A stretch of DNA of 23,013 bases from Candidatus Scatomorpha stercorigallinarum (lineage in GTDB: Bacteria > Bacillota_A > Clostridia > Oscillospirales > Oscillospiraceae): positions 1 to 23,013 of the forward strand of contig DVOV01000025.1 in assembly GCA_018713375.1 (NCBI GenBank). Reading direction: 5' to 3'. Below are positions 1-6,576 of this stretch, piece after piece; position 1 is the stretch's first letter, and each line of letters starts with the position of its first letter. The translations under genes and the position numbers were made by a program. The notes below the pieces were generated by a model. That model did no database searches. It had not been told where the DNA came from and saw only the letters and a list, made by a program, of their open reading frames with translations.

Positions 1-501
1 CAGCATCAGCAGCTCCAGCGCGAAGGCCAGCACCTCATACCAGCCCACGCCCACGGTCTCCAGCTCGCGGAAGATCATGCCAAGGCCGCGGATGAGCTCC
101 ATGCCCAGGCCCAGGTCCAGCGGCGCGGCCAGTACCAGCAGGGAGAGCACGATGTCGACGAAGGCGGCCACCAGCCATATTATGGCCACGATCAGCTTCG
201 AGCAGACGATACCGTGCACACCGGCGGGCAGGGTGAACATCAGGTAGCCCTCGTCCGTCAGCAGGTTCTTGTAAAAGCGGTAGACCACCGCCACCAGCAC
301 CACCGCCCCGATGGCGAGGATGGCCATCACATAGAGGAAGCCCAGCGTGCCGGTGACAAAGTGGACGACCGCGCTGGCCGTGTTCTCCGAGATGCGCACA
401 CAGACGGCCAGCAGCCCGGAAATGGCCAGCAGGGCGATGAGCAGCGGCAGCATCAGCCGGCCCGTGGCCTTGAATTCGTATTTCAGCAGCTTTCTCAGCA
501 T
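1..501 (-). CDS. ABC transporter permease, N-terminal part (cut by window edge)
   Basis: Membrane subunit of an ABC transporter; only the first 167 residues lie in the window and the rest continues past position 1. The protein begins MLRKLLKYEFKATGR, a short basic cytoplasmic stretch typical of ABC-2-like permeases. Hydrophobic segments follow at about residues 18-38 and 48-70, and further ones after about residue 100. There is no signal peptide and no recognisable substrate motif. The ATG overlaps the end of the upstream ATPase gene by 7 nt (ATGCTGA), so the two are translationally coupled and surely form one transporter. By the layout (GntR regulator, ATPase, permease) it belongs with YtrA-controlled transporters, which in Bacillus respond to cell-envelope stress; substrate and direction cannot be read here. 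Permease role fairly sure, family assignment less so. Confidence 0.8.
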   Translation of the reverse strand, partial: MLRKLLKYEFKATGRLMLPLLIALLAISGLLAVCVRISENTASAVVHFVTGTLGFLYVMAILAIGAVVLVAVVYRFYKNLLTDEGYLMFTLPAGVHGIVCSKLIVAIIWLVAAFVDIVLSLLVLAAPLDLGLGMELIRGLGMIFRELETVGVGWYEVLAFALELLML

Positions 502-1190
502 TTGAATACCTCCCTGAAGAGCGCGTCCACGCTCATGCCGTTCTTTTCGCGGATGTCGTCCACGCTGCTCGTCAGCAGCACGCGGCCGTTGTTGATGAAC
601 ACCACGTCGTCCAGCGCCTTCTCCACGTCGGAGATGAGGTGCGTCGATATCAGTATGGACGAATCGCCGTCAAAATTGTGCAGGATGGTGGCGAGGATGA
701 AGTCGCGCGTGGCGGGGTCCACGCCGCCGATGGGCTCGTCGAGCAGATAGAGCTTCGCCCGCCGGCTCATCACCAGTATCAGCTGCACCTTCTCCTGCGT
801 GCCCTTGGACATCTGCTTGATGCGCCGGTCGGCGGGCACGCCCAGCCGCGCGAGCATGTCCTGCGCGCGCTGCGTGTCGAAGTCCGCGTAGAAATCGGCA
901 TAGAACTTCACCAGCTCCTGCGCCTTCATCCACATGGGCAGCATCGGCCGGTCGGGCAGGTAGGACACCAGCGCTCTCGTCTCCGGCCCCGGAGCCTTGC
1001 CGCAGATGCTGATGCTGCCGCCGTCCGCCGTCAGCAGGCCGTTCGCCAGCTTTATCAGCGTGGTCTTGCCGCTGCCGTTGGGCCCCAGCAGGCCCACCAC
1101 GCGCCCCGGCTCCACCGTGATGTCCACGCCCTCCAGGGCCTGCACCGGCCCGAAGCGCTTGCTCAGGCCGCGGCACTCAAAGTTCGCCAT
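495..1190 (-). CDS. ABC transporter ATP-binding protein
   Basis: ATPase subunit that powers the adjacent permease; 231 residues, the usual size of a single-domain ABC ATPase. Visible motifs in order: Walker A GPNGSGKTT (about residues 36-44), a degenerate signature MSKGTQEK instead of LSGGQ, Walker B LYLLDEP followed by the D-loop GGVD, and the switch histidine in ISTHL. The MSKGT form of the signature is common in exporter-type ATPases controlled by YtrA-like regulators. The ATG lies inside the end of the GntR gene (14-nt overlap) and is preceded by GGAGGAG at a spacing of 7 nt, which fixes the start. It overlaps the permease downstream by 7 nt. Function as an ABC ATPase is very sure; the transported compound is unknown. 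Confidence 0.93.
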   Translation of the reverse strand: MANFECRGLSKRFGPVQALEGVDITVEPGRVVGLLGPNGSGKTTLIKLANGLLTADGGSISICGKAPGPETRALVSYLPDRPMLPMWMKAQELVKFYADFYADFDTQRAQDMLARLGVPADRRIKQMSKGTQEKVQLILVMSRRAKLYLLDEPIGGVDPATRDFILATILHNFDGDSSILISTHLISDVEKALDDVVFINNGRVLLTSSVDDIREKNGMSVDALFREVFKC

Positions 1191-1560
1191 TCCCGTTCTC
1201 CTCCTTGATCCGCGCCTCTATCAGGCGCAGTATGTCGTCCCTCATATATCCCAGGCGCGCCATCGCGTCCAGGAAGCTCCTCACCTGCTCGGCGGCGAGC
1301 GAGCTCTTCGCCGTTTCTATCATTTCCCTGTCCTCCGTTACGAATCTTCCCGACGTGCGCTGGGAATATACCAGCCCCTGCCGCTCCAGCTCCTGCAGCG
1401 CCCGCTGCATCGTGTTCGGGTTCACGCCCGCCTCCGCGGCGAGGTCGCGTACAGAGGCCAGCCGCTCGCCCGGCGAGAGCGTCCCCGCCGCGATGCCCAG
1501 CTTGATCTGGGCCACAAGCTGCGAATAGATGGGCGCGTCGTCCCTGATCTGCCAGTCCAA
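1177..1560 (-). CDS. GntR-family transcriptional regulator, YtrA subfamily
   Basis: DNA-binding repressor of 127 residues, the short YtrA type: an N-terminal winged helix-turn-helix with only a small helical tail and no large effector domain. The HTH is clear: PIYSQLVAQIKLGI, then LASVRDLAAEAGVNPNTMQRAL (recognition helix about residues 45-56), then the wing QRTSGRFV. The tail after residue 80 is helical and probably mediates dimer contacts. The start is a TTG, 12 nt after AGGAGG; no in-frame ATG is better placed. It is the first gene of an operon with the ABC ATPase and permease. A perfect inverted repeat over its own promoter suggests autorepression of the whole unit, relieved by an unknown, often envelope-related, signal. 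Family sure, regulon inferred. Confidence 0.9.
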   Translation of the reverse strand: MDWQIRDDAPIYSQLVAQIKLGIAAGTLSPGERLASVRDLAAEAGVNPNTMQRALQELERQGLVYSQRTSGRFVTEDREMIETAKSSLAAEQVRSFLDAMARLGYMRDDILRLIEARIKEENGNGEL

Positions 1561-1586
1561 CTTGGTCGAGCACCTCCTGTGTGTTT

Positions 1587-1612
1587 GTATTAAGCAAGTA
1601 ATACAATAATAC
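1587..1612. promoter_or_regulatory. Putative YtrA/GntR operator
   Basis: A perfect inverted repeat GTATTA-AGCAAG-TAATAC occupies 1587-1604, and a further TAATAC half site lies at 1607-1612. It sits between the -10 of the minus-strand promoter and the start of the GntR gene, overlapping the -10. Short AT-rich palindromes directly upstream are the usual binding sites of YtrA-type regulators, so autorepression is likely. Binding itself is inference. Confidence 0.6.
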
Positions 1613-1631
1613 AGCCATACAGATTTGTCAA
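1603..1631 (-). promoter_or_regulatory. Promoter of the GntR-ABC operon
   Basis: On the minus strand a perfect -35 TTGACA (1631-1626) is followed after 17 nt by TATTGT (1608-1603) as -10. The -10 overlaps the putative operator. The leader to the TTG start is short (about 35-40 nt). Confidence 0.55.
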
Positions 1632-1666
1632 GAGTTTTTTTGCGCCGGGCGAGAAAAATTTTGTGA

Positions 1667-1695
1667 TTTGCATTTTGCCGCGCTTTTGCTATACT
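1667..1695 (+). promoter_or_regulatory. Possible promoter of the GH13 gene
   Basis: TTTGCA (1667-1672) and TATACT (1690-1695) are separated by 17 nt, giving 4/6 and 5/6 matches to a vegetative promoter. The -10 is close to the ribosome binding site at 1707-1712, leaving a leader of about 20 nt. It is back to back with the minus-strand GntR promoter. Only moderate support. Confidence 0.4.
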
Positions 1696-1719
1696 GGAGG
1701 AAGTAAAGGAGGGTCCTCA

Positions 1720-3411
1720 ATGGCTCGCAGCGACTGGTACAAGACGATGGTCGTCTATCAGATATGGCCGCGCAGCTTCTGCGACGGCAACGGCGACGGC
1801 ATCGGCGACCTCTACGGCGTGTTCTCCAAGCTCGACTACATAAAGAGCCTGGGGGTGGACGCCATCTGGTTCTCGCCGCTCTACCCCTCGCCCAACGCCG
1901 ACTTCGGCTACGACGTGGCGGACTACCGCAGCATAAGCCCCGAGTACGGCGACCTGGACATATTCAAAAAGGTGCTCGCGGGGGCGCACGAGCGGGGGAT
2001 GCGCGTGTTCATGGACCTGGTGGTGAACCACACCAGCGACGAGCACCCCTGGTTCGAGGCCAGCCGGGACCCGGACAGCCCCTACCGCAAATATTACTTC
2101 TGGCGGCCGGGGAAAAAGTCCCGCTCCGGCGCCATGCTGCCGCCCAACAACTGGGACAGCCTCTTCGAGGGCGGGGCCTGGGAGTACGACCCGCAGAGCG
2201 GGGAGTACTACCTGCACACCTTCGCCAAAAAGCAGCCCGACCTGAACCACGACAACCCCGCCGTCCGGCAGGAGGTCAAGGACATCATGCGCTTCTGGCT
2301 GGACATGGGCGTGGACGGCTTCCGCGAAGACGTGATAACCTATATCTCCAAAACGCCCGGCCTGCCCAGCGCGAAGGTGAAGCTGCCCGCCGCCACGGGC
2401 ATGGAGTTCTATGACAACGGCCCGCACGTGCACGAATACCTGGCCGAATACCGCGCCGTGGCGGACGAGTACGACTGCATGCTGCTCGGCGAGGGCCCGC
2501 GCATGAAGCCGGAGAAGGCGCTCGAGTATCTGGAGAGCGGCGAGCTCGATCTGATGTTCAACTTCGAGCACATGGAGGCCGACTGCTTCATGACGGACTT
2601 TTTGCAGCGCCCCTTCCGCCTCAGGCGGCTCAAGCGGGCCTTCAGCAAGTGGCAGGAGGCCCTCAACGGCCGCGCGTGGAACACGCTGTATCTGGAGAAC
2701 CACGACCACCCGCGCGTGATCAGCCGCTACGGCAGCGAGGAATACCGCACGGAGAGCGGGAAGATGCTCGCCGCCTGCTACATGCTTCAGCAGGGCACGG
2801 CCTTCGTCTATCAGGGCCAGGAGATAGGCATGACGAACCTCCGCCTGCCGAGGACGGACATGTACGTGGACGTGATGCTCAAGAACAACTGCCGCATCGC
2901 CTCGAAATACCTCCCGCGCTCAAAGGTGCTCTCCCTGGCCCAGCGCTCCTGCCGCGACTCGGCGCGCACGCCCATGCAGTGGTCGGCGGAGCCCTTCGCC
3001 GGCTTCTCCGCCGAGCGGCCCTGGTTCTATGTGAACGAGAACTACCGCGAGGTGAACGTCGCCGCCGAGGAGGCGGACGAGGACTCGCTGCTCAACTTCT
3101 ACCGTGCCCTCATCGCCTTCAAGCGCACGGACGCCGCCGCCATCTGGGGCAGCTACACGGAGCACTGCCAGCAGAGCAATAATTTCTACGTCTACTCCCG
3201 CGAGTACGAGGGCGAGCGGCTGCTCGTCATCTGCTCGTTCTCCGATAAGGAGCACTATTTCACCGCCCCGGCGGGCTTCGACCTCGCCGAAGGCGAGCTC
3301 ATCTTCAAAAACTACGAGCTCAACGTGGCCGTGGGCAACGCCTTTGCCACCCGGCCCTATGAGCTGCGCGTCTACCGCTTTGCGGCGGACGGGAAGGGGG
3401 ACGCACAATGA
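1720..3411 (+). CDS. GH13 alpha-glucosidase, oligo-1,6-glucosidase-like
   Basis: Intracellular glycoside hydrolase of family 13 that removes glucose from short alpha-glucosides; 563 residues, normal for oligo-1,6-glucosidases and related enzymes, with no signal peptide. Visible motifs: a calcium-site-like loop DGNGDGIGD (residues 22-30), region I DLVVNH (99-104), QPDLNHDNP (172-180), region II GFREDV with nucleophile D204, region III LLGEGP with acid/base E258, and region IV ENHDHPR with D329. The residue after the nucleophile is Val, which in this family goes with alpha-1,6 (isomaltose-type) rather than alpha-1,4 preference. The chosen ATG lies 7 nt after AGGAGG (1707-1712); an upstream GTG at 1663 would add 19 unconvincing residues. 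It overlaps the next gene by ATGA. Enzyme class sure, exact substrate (isomaltose, trehalose-6-P, other) not. Confidence 0.92.
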   Translation: MARSDWYKTMVVYQIWPRSFCDGNGDGIGDLYGVFSKLDYIKSLGVDAIWFSPLYPSPNADFGYDVADYRSISPEYGDLDIFKKVLAGAHERGMRVFMDLVVNHTSDEHPWFEASRDPDSPYRKYYFWRPGKKSRSGAMLPPNNWDSLFEGGAWEYDPQSGEYYLHTFAKKQPDLNHDNPAVRQEVKDIMRFWLDMGVDGFREDVITYISKTPGLPSAKVKLPAATGMEFYDNGPHVHEYLAEYRAVADEYDCMLLGEGPRMKPEKALEYLESGELDLMFNFEHMEADCFMTDFLQRPFRLRRLKRAFSKWQEALNGRAWNTLYLENHDHPRVISRYGSEEYRTESGKMLAACYMLQQGTAFVYQGQEIGMTNLRLPRTDMYVDVMLKNNCRIASKYLPRSKVLSLAQRSCRDSARTPMQWSAEPFAGFSAERPWFYVNENYREVNVAAEEADEDSLLNFYRALIAFKRTDAAAIWGSYTEHCQQSNNFYVYSREYEGERLLVICSFSDKEHYFTAPAGFDLAEGELIFKNYELNVAVGNAFATRPYELRVYRFAADGKGDAQ

Positions 3412-4319
3412 ACAGGCCTGTACTGGTGGTGATGGCCGCCGGCCTCGGCAGCCGCTACGGCGGGCTGAAGCAGCTCGACCCCGTGGGCGCGCACGGCGAG
3501 CTCATCATCGACTATTCGCTCTACGACGCGCGCCGCGCCGGCTTTGAGACCGTGGCCTTCGTCATCAAGCCCGGCGCGGAGGCGGATTTCCACGCCGCCA
3601 TCGGCGCGCGCGTCGGCCGGCACATGGACGTGCGCTACTGCGAGCAGCTGCCCGGCGACCTGCCCGCGCCCTTCAGCGTCCCCGCGGGGCGGCAGAAGCC
3701 CTGGGGCACCGCCCACGCCGTGCTCGCCGCGCGGCACGTGGTGCACGGCCCCTTCGCCGCCATCAACGCCGACGATTACTACGGCCCGGCGGGCTTCGCC
3801 GCGCTCTACCGCTACCTGACGGAACACACGGGCAGCGGCGACTACTGCATGGCCGGCTACCGGCTGGAAAACACCGTCACGGAGCACGGCAGCGTGGCCC
3901 GCGGCGTCTGCGAGACGGACGGCGCCGGGTATCTCCTCAGCATCGCCGAGCGCACGCGCATCGAGCGCCGCCCCGGCGGGGCCATCTGCTACGAGGAGGG
4001 CGGCGAGTGGTTCCCGCTGGCGGACGGCACGAGCGTTTCCATGAACGTCTGGGGCTTCCAGCACAGCTTCATGGAGGAGGCCGAAGCGCGCTTCCCCGCC
4101 TTCCTCGAGCGAGCGCAGCGCGAAGACCCGCTGAAGGCGGAATACTTCCTCCCCAGCGTGGTGGAGCAGCTCCTGACAGAAAAAAAGGCGCGCGTCCGCG
4201 TCCTGGAAACGCCAGACCGCTGGTTCGGCGTCACCTACCGCGAGGATAAGCCCGCCGTCACCGCCGCCCTCGCCCGCCTCACCGCCGAGGGGCTCTATCC
4301 CGAAAACCTCTGGCCCTGA
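3408..4319 (+). CDS. Sugar-nucleotidyltransferase-like protein (NTP_transferase fold)
   Basis: Predicted nucleotidyltransferase of 303 residues with the fold of NDP-sugar pyrophosphorylases, which join a nucleoside triphosphate and a sugar 1-phosphate. The N terminus carries the nucleotide-binding loop LVVMAAGLGSRYGG (6-19) followed by K21, a variant of the family's GxGTRxxxxTxxxxK. KPWGTAHAV (97-105) and the metal-binding INADDYYG (119-126) follow. The YGGLKQLDPVG form is typical of a widespread subgroup whose product has not, to my knowledge, been defined. The last third is less conserved. The ATG overlaps the GH13 stop (ATGA), so both are made from one message. It may activate a sugar released by the GH13 enzyme, but that link is only by position. 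Fold assignment sure, reaction unknown. Confidence 0.85.
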   Translation: MNRPVLVVMAAGLGSRYGGLKQLDPVGAHGELIIDYSLYDARRAGFETVAFVIKPGAEADFHAAIGARVGRHMDVRYCEQLPGDLPAPFSVPAGRQKPWGTAHAVLAARHVVHGPFAAINADDYYGPAGFAALYRYLTEHTGSGDYCMAGYRLENTVTEHGSVARGVCETDGAGYLLSIAERTRIERRPGGAICYEEGGEWFPLADGTSVSMNVWGFQHSFMEEAEARFPAFLERAQREDPLKAEYFLPSVVEQLLTEKKARVRVLETPDRWFGVTYREDKPAVTAALARLTAEGLYPENLWP

Positions 4320-4370
4320 CCGGCCAGCGGCCGGTGGCAGTTGCCGCCGCAGCGCGGCGGCGGGCGGGAA

Positions 4371-4400
4371 GCAGGGGCGAAAGCCCCTGCGAGCCTTTTT
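4371..4400 (+). terminator. Possible terminator after the nucleotidyltransferase gene
   Basis: A perfect 8-bp stem GCAGGGGC/GCCCCTGC closes a GAAA tetraloop (GNRA type). A T5 run follows at 4396-4400, but 5 nt after the stem, further than in a classic terminator. It is the only hairpin of the array with a T run on the plus strand close behind it. Modest support. Confidence 0.4.
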
Positions 4401-4443
4401 CTGAGAGATTTCTTTTTGTCTTGTCAAAAAGAAACCCCTCAGA
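4400..4443. repeat. Two-part AT-rich hairpin
   Basis: Outer arms TCTGAG/CTCAGA enclose a 3x3 internal loop, then a perfect 10-bp stem TTTCTTTTTG/CAAAAAGAAA with loop TCTTGT. Its AT-rich stem stands out from the GC-rich hairpins around it, and it gives a T-rich run on both strands, so it could also act as a bidirectional transcript end. Confidence 0.6.
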
Positions 4444-4743
4444 CTCCAAAGAGAAAACCGCTTTGGTGCGGGTCGGAGGCGGAGACTGTCTTTTACGGGT
4501 TTCCGCGTGTCGGAAGCAGTCATCCCGTCATCGGATGGCTTTGCTTATCGCCTGCCGTGCATTGCTTCGCTTCGCTCGCGGCACTGCCGCGCAGAAGCCC
4601 GGGGGGGCAAGGGGGCGGAGCCCCCCATAAACGCCGCGACAAGCACCCCCGCCCCAAACTACGCAAACCACGCCCGTGGGCGGGCTCCGCCCGCTCCGCC
4701 CATCTCGCTCGCCCGCGCCCGCCAGCGCGGGCGGCGTATCAAA

Positions 4744-4770
4744 GTCCCATTTTGCCCCGCAAAATGGGAC
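4744..4770. repeat. 12-bp perfect hairpin with CCC loop
   Basis: GTCCCATTTTGC and GCAAAATGGGAC form a perfect 12-bp stem around a three-base loop. No T run follows on the plus strand; on the minus strand TTTG follows. This is among the strongest elements of the array. Confidence 0.7.
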
Positions 4771-4846
4771 ACATTAGAAAACCCCGTCAAGTCAGTGGCA
4801 GAAACTCACCAAGCATAGGAATGGCCGCCCGCATAGGGCGGCCAAA

Positions 4847-4875
4847 ATCGCCCCGGGGCTTTGCCTCGGGGCGAT
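4847..4875. repeat. 13-bp hairpin with TTT loop
   Basis: ATCGCCCCGGGGC pairs with GCCTCGGGGCGAT through 13 positions, one being a G-U pair. It is preceded at 2 nt by the 9-bp hairpin 4822-4844 (arms TGGCCGCCC/GGGCGGCCA) and followed at 8 nt by 4884-4902 (TTGCGCCT/AGGCGCAA). Confidence 0.65.
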
Positions 4876-4932
4876 ACCATATCTTGCGCCTTTGAGGCGC
4901 AACCTCCGCGCTGTGCGCGGAGAGGGGGAGCC

Positions 4933-4959
4933 TACGAGGGGGACGAAGTCCCCCTCGTA
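4933..4959. repeat. 12-bp perfect hairpin beside the epimerase stop codon
   Basis: TACGAGGGGGAC/GTCCCCCTCGTA forms a perfect 12-bp stem with loop GAA, starting 2 nt after the epimerase stop in the direction of its transcription. No T run follows, so it is more likely a 3' stabilising structure or a palindromic insertion than an intrinsic terminator. Confidence 0.65.
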
Positions 4960-4961
4960 TC

Positions 4962-5780
4962 TTACACTGCGAATGTTACATCCAGCCTCGCCCCTATGCT
5001 CTCGCCGGGGGCGAGCAGGCGCGCGCCGGGGCGCTGAGCGAGGTCGTGGCCGGGGCCGGGGTAGCCGAGCCAGGGCTCGATGCAGACGAAACCGGGGATC
5101 TTCGGCTGGCTCCAGAGCAGCACGAAGGGGAAGCCGGACGTGCGCACACGGATATAGCGCCCCGTGGCGCGCTCTTCCAGCTGCACCCACCCGCTCTCGA
5201 TGCTCTCGAAGCAGAGGCTGTCGTTGTCGAACACCTCCGGGGGCAGGCGGAAAACATCCGTGCCGCCGGGCAGCTCGGGCTTTTCAAAACGCACCAGGCA
5301 GTCCTGCGGCGTACCGCCCGGCGTGAGCGGGCAGCGGAAGCCGGGGTGGAAGCCCAGCTGTGCGGGCATCGGCTCAGATGAGCGGTTGACGCCAGTGACC
5401 TCGCACTTGAGCGTGCGGCCGGACACGCTGTGGCGCGTCGTCAGCTCAAAGGCCCAGGGCCAGCGCTCGCTGTCGCCGGGCCAGGCCAGGCGGTAGACGA
5501 GCTCCGTATCCGTGGCGGAGAGCAGCTCGTGCTCCAGGTCGCGGGCGAAACCGTGGCCGCCGCCGGGGTACTTTTTGCCGCCGTGTTCAAAGTAGTCGCC
5601 CTCCAGGCGGCCGCACCAGGGGAAGCAGAGCGGCGCGCGGCGCGGCCAGTGCCCGCCGCTGCCGTCCCAGAGGCACTCGGTCTCCGCTTTCCCGGCGGCC
5701 AGGGCCTGCACGGCCCAGAGCTCCGCTCCGGCGCTGTTGACCGTCACGCGCAGTTCTCCGCTGTTGATAGTGCTGAACAT
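4962..5780 (-). CDS. Aldose 1-epimerase (mutarotase) family protein, LacX-like
   Basis: Predicted sugar mutarotase of 272 residues that interconverts the alpha and beta anomers of an aldose or aldose phosphate in the cytoplasm. Recognisable elements: GGGHGFAR with H76, QLGFHPGF with H145, and VCIEPW with E235, matching the two histidines and the catalytic glutamate of the family. The FPWCGRL segment (53-59) resembles the substrate-binding FPxxGR of the LacX/YihR-type branch. The start ATG follows AGGAGG by 7 nt, and that site overlaps the stop codon of the TauE-like gene (TGAGGAGG). It is the last gene of the ten-gene operon and runs into the hairpin array. It would supply the right anomer to the deacetylase or isomerase of the same operon. 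Family sure, sugar not. Confidence 0.88.
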   Translation of the reverse strand: MFSTINSGELRVTVNSAGAELWAVQALAAGKAETECLWDGSGGHWPRRAPLCFPWCGRLEGDYFEHGGKKYPGGGHGFARDLEHELLSATDTELVYRLAWPGDSERWPWAFELTTRHSVSGRTLKCEVTGVNRSSEPMPAQLGFHPGFRCPLTPGGTPQDCLVRFEKPELPGGTDVFRLPPEVFDNDSLCFESIESGWVQLEERATGRYIRVRTSGFPFVLLWSQPKIPGFVCIEPWLGYPGPGHDLAQRPGARLLAPGESIGARLDVTFAV

Positions 5781-5792
5781 ATTTATACCTCC

Positions 5793-6575
5793 TCAGGCAA
5801 AGCAGTTATAGAGGTTGTAGCAGCTTATCGCCGTTATCACGGCCATTATGACGAGAAACAGCCGGTCGACGCCCTTGTTCGTCAGCCGTGCGCTGATGCT
5901 GCGGCCGAGGATGCCGCCCAGCACGCCGCCGACGCACATGGCGGCCAGCACCAGCCAGTCGAAGTCCGGCACCGTGCCGCGCACGATGGTGTTGATAAAG
6001 CTCGCCGCCTGGCTGTAAAGGATGATGTACAGCGAGTTCAGCGCGGCGGTCTTGGAGTCCATGGAGAAGAAGAAACTGAGCACCGCGAGGTTGATGGGCC
6101 CGCCGCCGATGCCGAGGAAGGCGCTGAGCAGGCCCAGCGTGAAGCCGATCAGCACGCAGGCGGGGGCGTTCTGCACGTCGATCGTGCGCACCTTGCCCTT
6201 CTTCAGCGTGTAGACGAACACGCCGGCGGTGAGCAGGATCATCATCGTCTGCTGCGAGATGTCCACGGCCGAGCCGCCCGCGGCGCGCACCAGCTCAAAG
6301 GCCTCCTTGCCCATGATCCCGCCGAAGGCCGCGCCGATGGCAAGGAAGGTGCCGCGGCGCTTTTCGACCTTGACGGAGCCACCGCGCGAGCGGACCATGC
6401 TCGTGATGGTCATGGCGAGGACCGTGCAGCCGGAGAGGAAGCTGATGGTGGCCGCGCCCAGGCCGGAGACGGCGTCCATCACCGGTTTGATGATGACGCC
6501 GCCGCCGACGCCGCTGATGCCGCCCGCCGTGGTCGCCGCCAGGCAGATGAGGAAGTAAATTACGGCCTGCAGCAT
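5793..6575 (-). CDS. TauE/SafE-family membrane exporter
   Basis: Polytopic membrane protein of 260 residues from the TauE/SafE family, whose members export sulfite, sulfoacetate and other small organic anions. It shows the internal duplication of the family: the first half carries TTAGGISGVGGGVIIKP (15-31), the second GLLSAFLGIGGGPINLAV, each with the glycine-rich GxGGG turn. About eight hydrophobic segments can be traced. The ATG comes 1 nt after the stop of the phosphofructokinase gene with only a weak AGGT upstream, so translation is probably coupled. Its place inside a sugar-catabolic operon suggests export of an acidic end product. In known sulfosugar pathways such proteins are associated with sulfonate exit, but the anion here is not known. 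Confidence 0.87.
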   Translation of the reverse strand: MLQAVIYFLICLAATTAGGISGVGGGVIIKPVMDAVSGLGAATISFLSGCTVLAMTITSMVRSRGGSVKVEKRRGTFLAIGAAFGGIMGKEAFELVRAAGGSAVDISQQTMMILLTAGVFVYTLKKGKVRTIDVQNAPACVLIGFTLGLLSAFLGIGGGPINLAVLSFFFSMDSKTAALNSLYIILYSQAASFINTIVRGTVPDFDWLVLAAMCVGGVLGGILGRSISARLTNKGVDRLFLVIMAVITAISCYNLYNCFA

Positions 6576-6576
6576 C

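Larger units (their letters stand above)
4319..4960. repeat. Gene-free spacer with an array of about fifteen perfect hairpins
   Basis: This stretch lies between two convergent genes and holds no convincing gene. It consists largely of separate inverted repeats, each perfect over at least 6 bp and most with a 3-6 nt loop. Positions (stem length): 4319-4335 (7), 4343-4361 (8), 4371-4390 (8), 4400-4443 (6+10), 4446-4466 (6), 4577-4591 (6), 4611-4625 (6), 4678-4692 (6), 4716-4733 (7), 4744-4770 (12), 4822-4844 (9), 4847-4875 (13 with one G-U), 4884-4902 (8), 4904-4922 (8), 4933-4959 (12). The first overlaps the stop codon of the nucleotidyltransferase gene and the last ends 2 nt before the epimerase stop. 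The hairpins differ in sequence, so this is not a CRISPR or simple tandem array. It may be a composite of mobile intergenic palindromes, or transcript-end structures protecting both messages. Confidence 0.75.

Noticed and set aside
4334..4895. Short plus-strand frames in the hairpin-rich spacer
   Set aside because: Pro/Arg/Ala/Ser-rich translations running through many palindromes, no ribosome site and no similarity to known domains; treated as non-coding.
4319..4960. CRISPR array
   Set aside because: The palindromes differ in sequence and length and there is no constant repeat or regular spacer; no cas gene is nearby.
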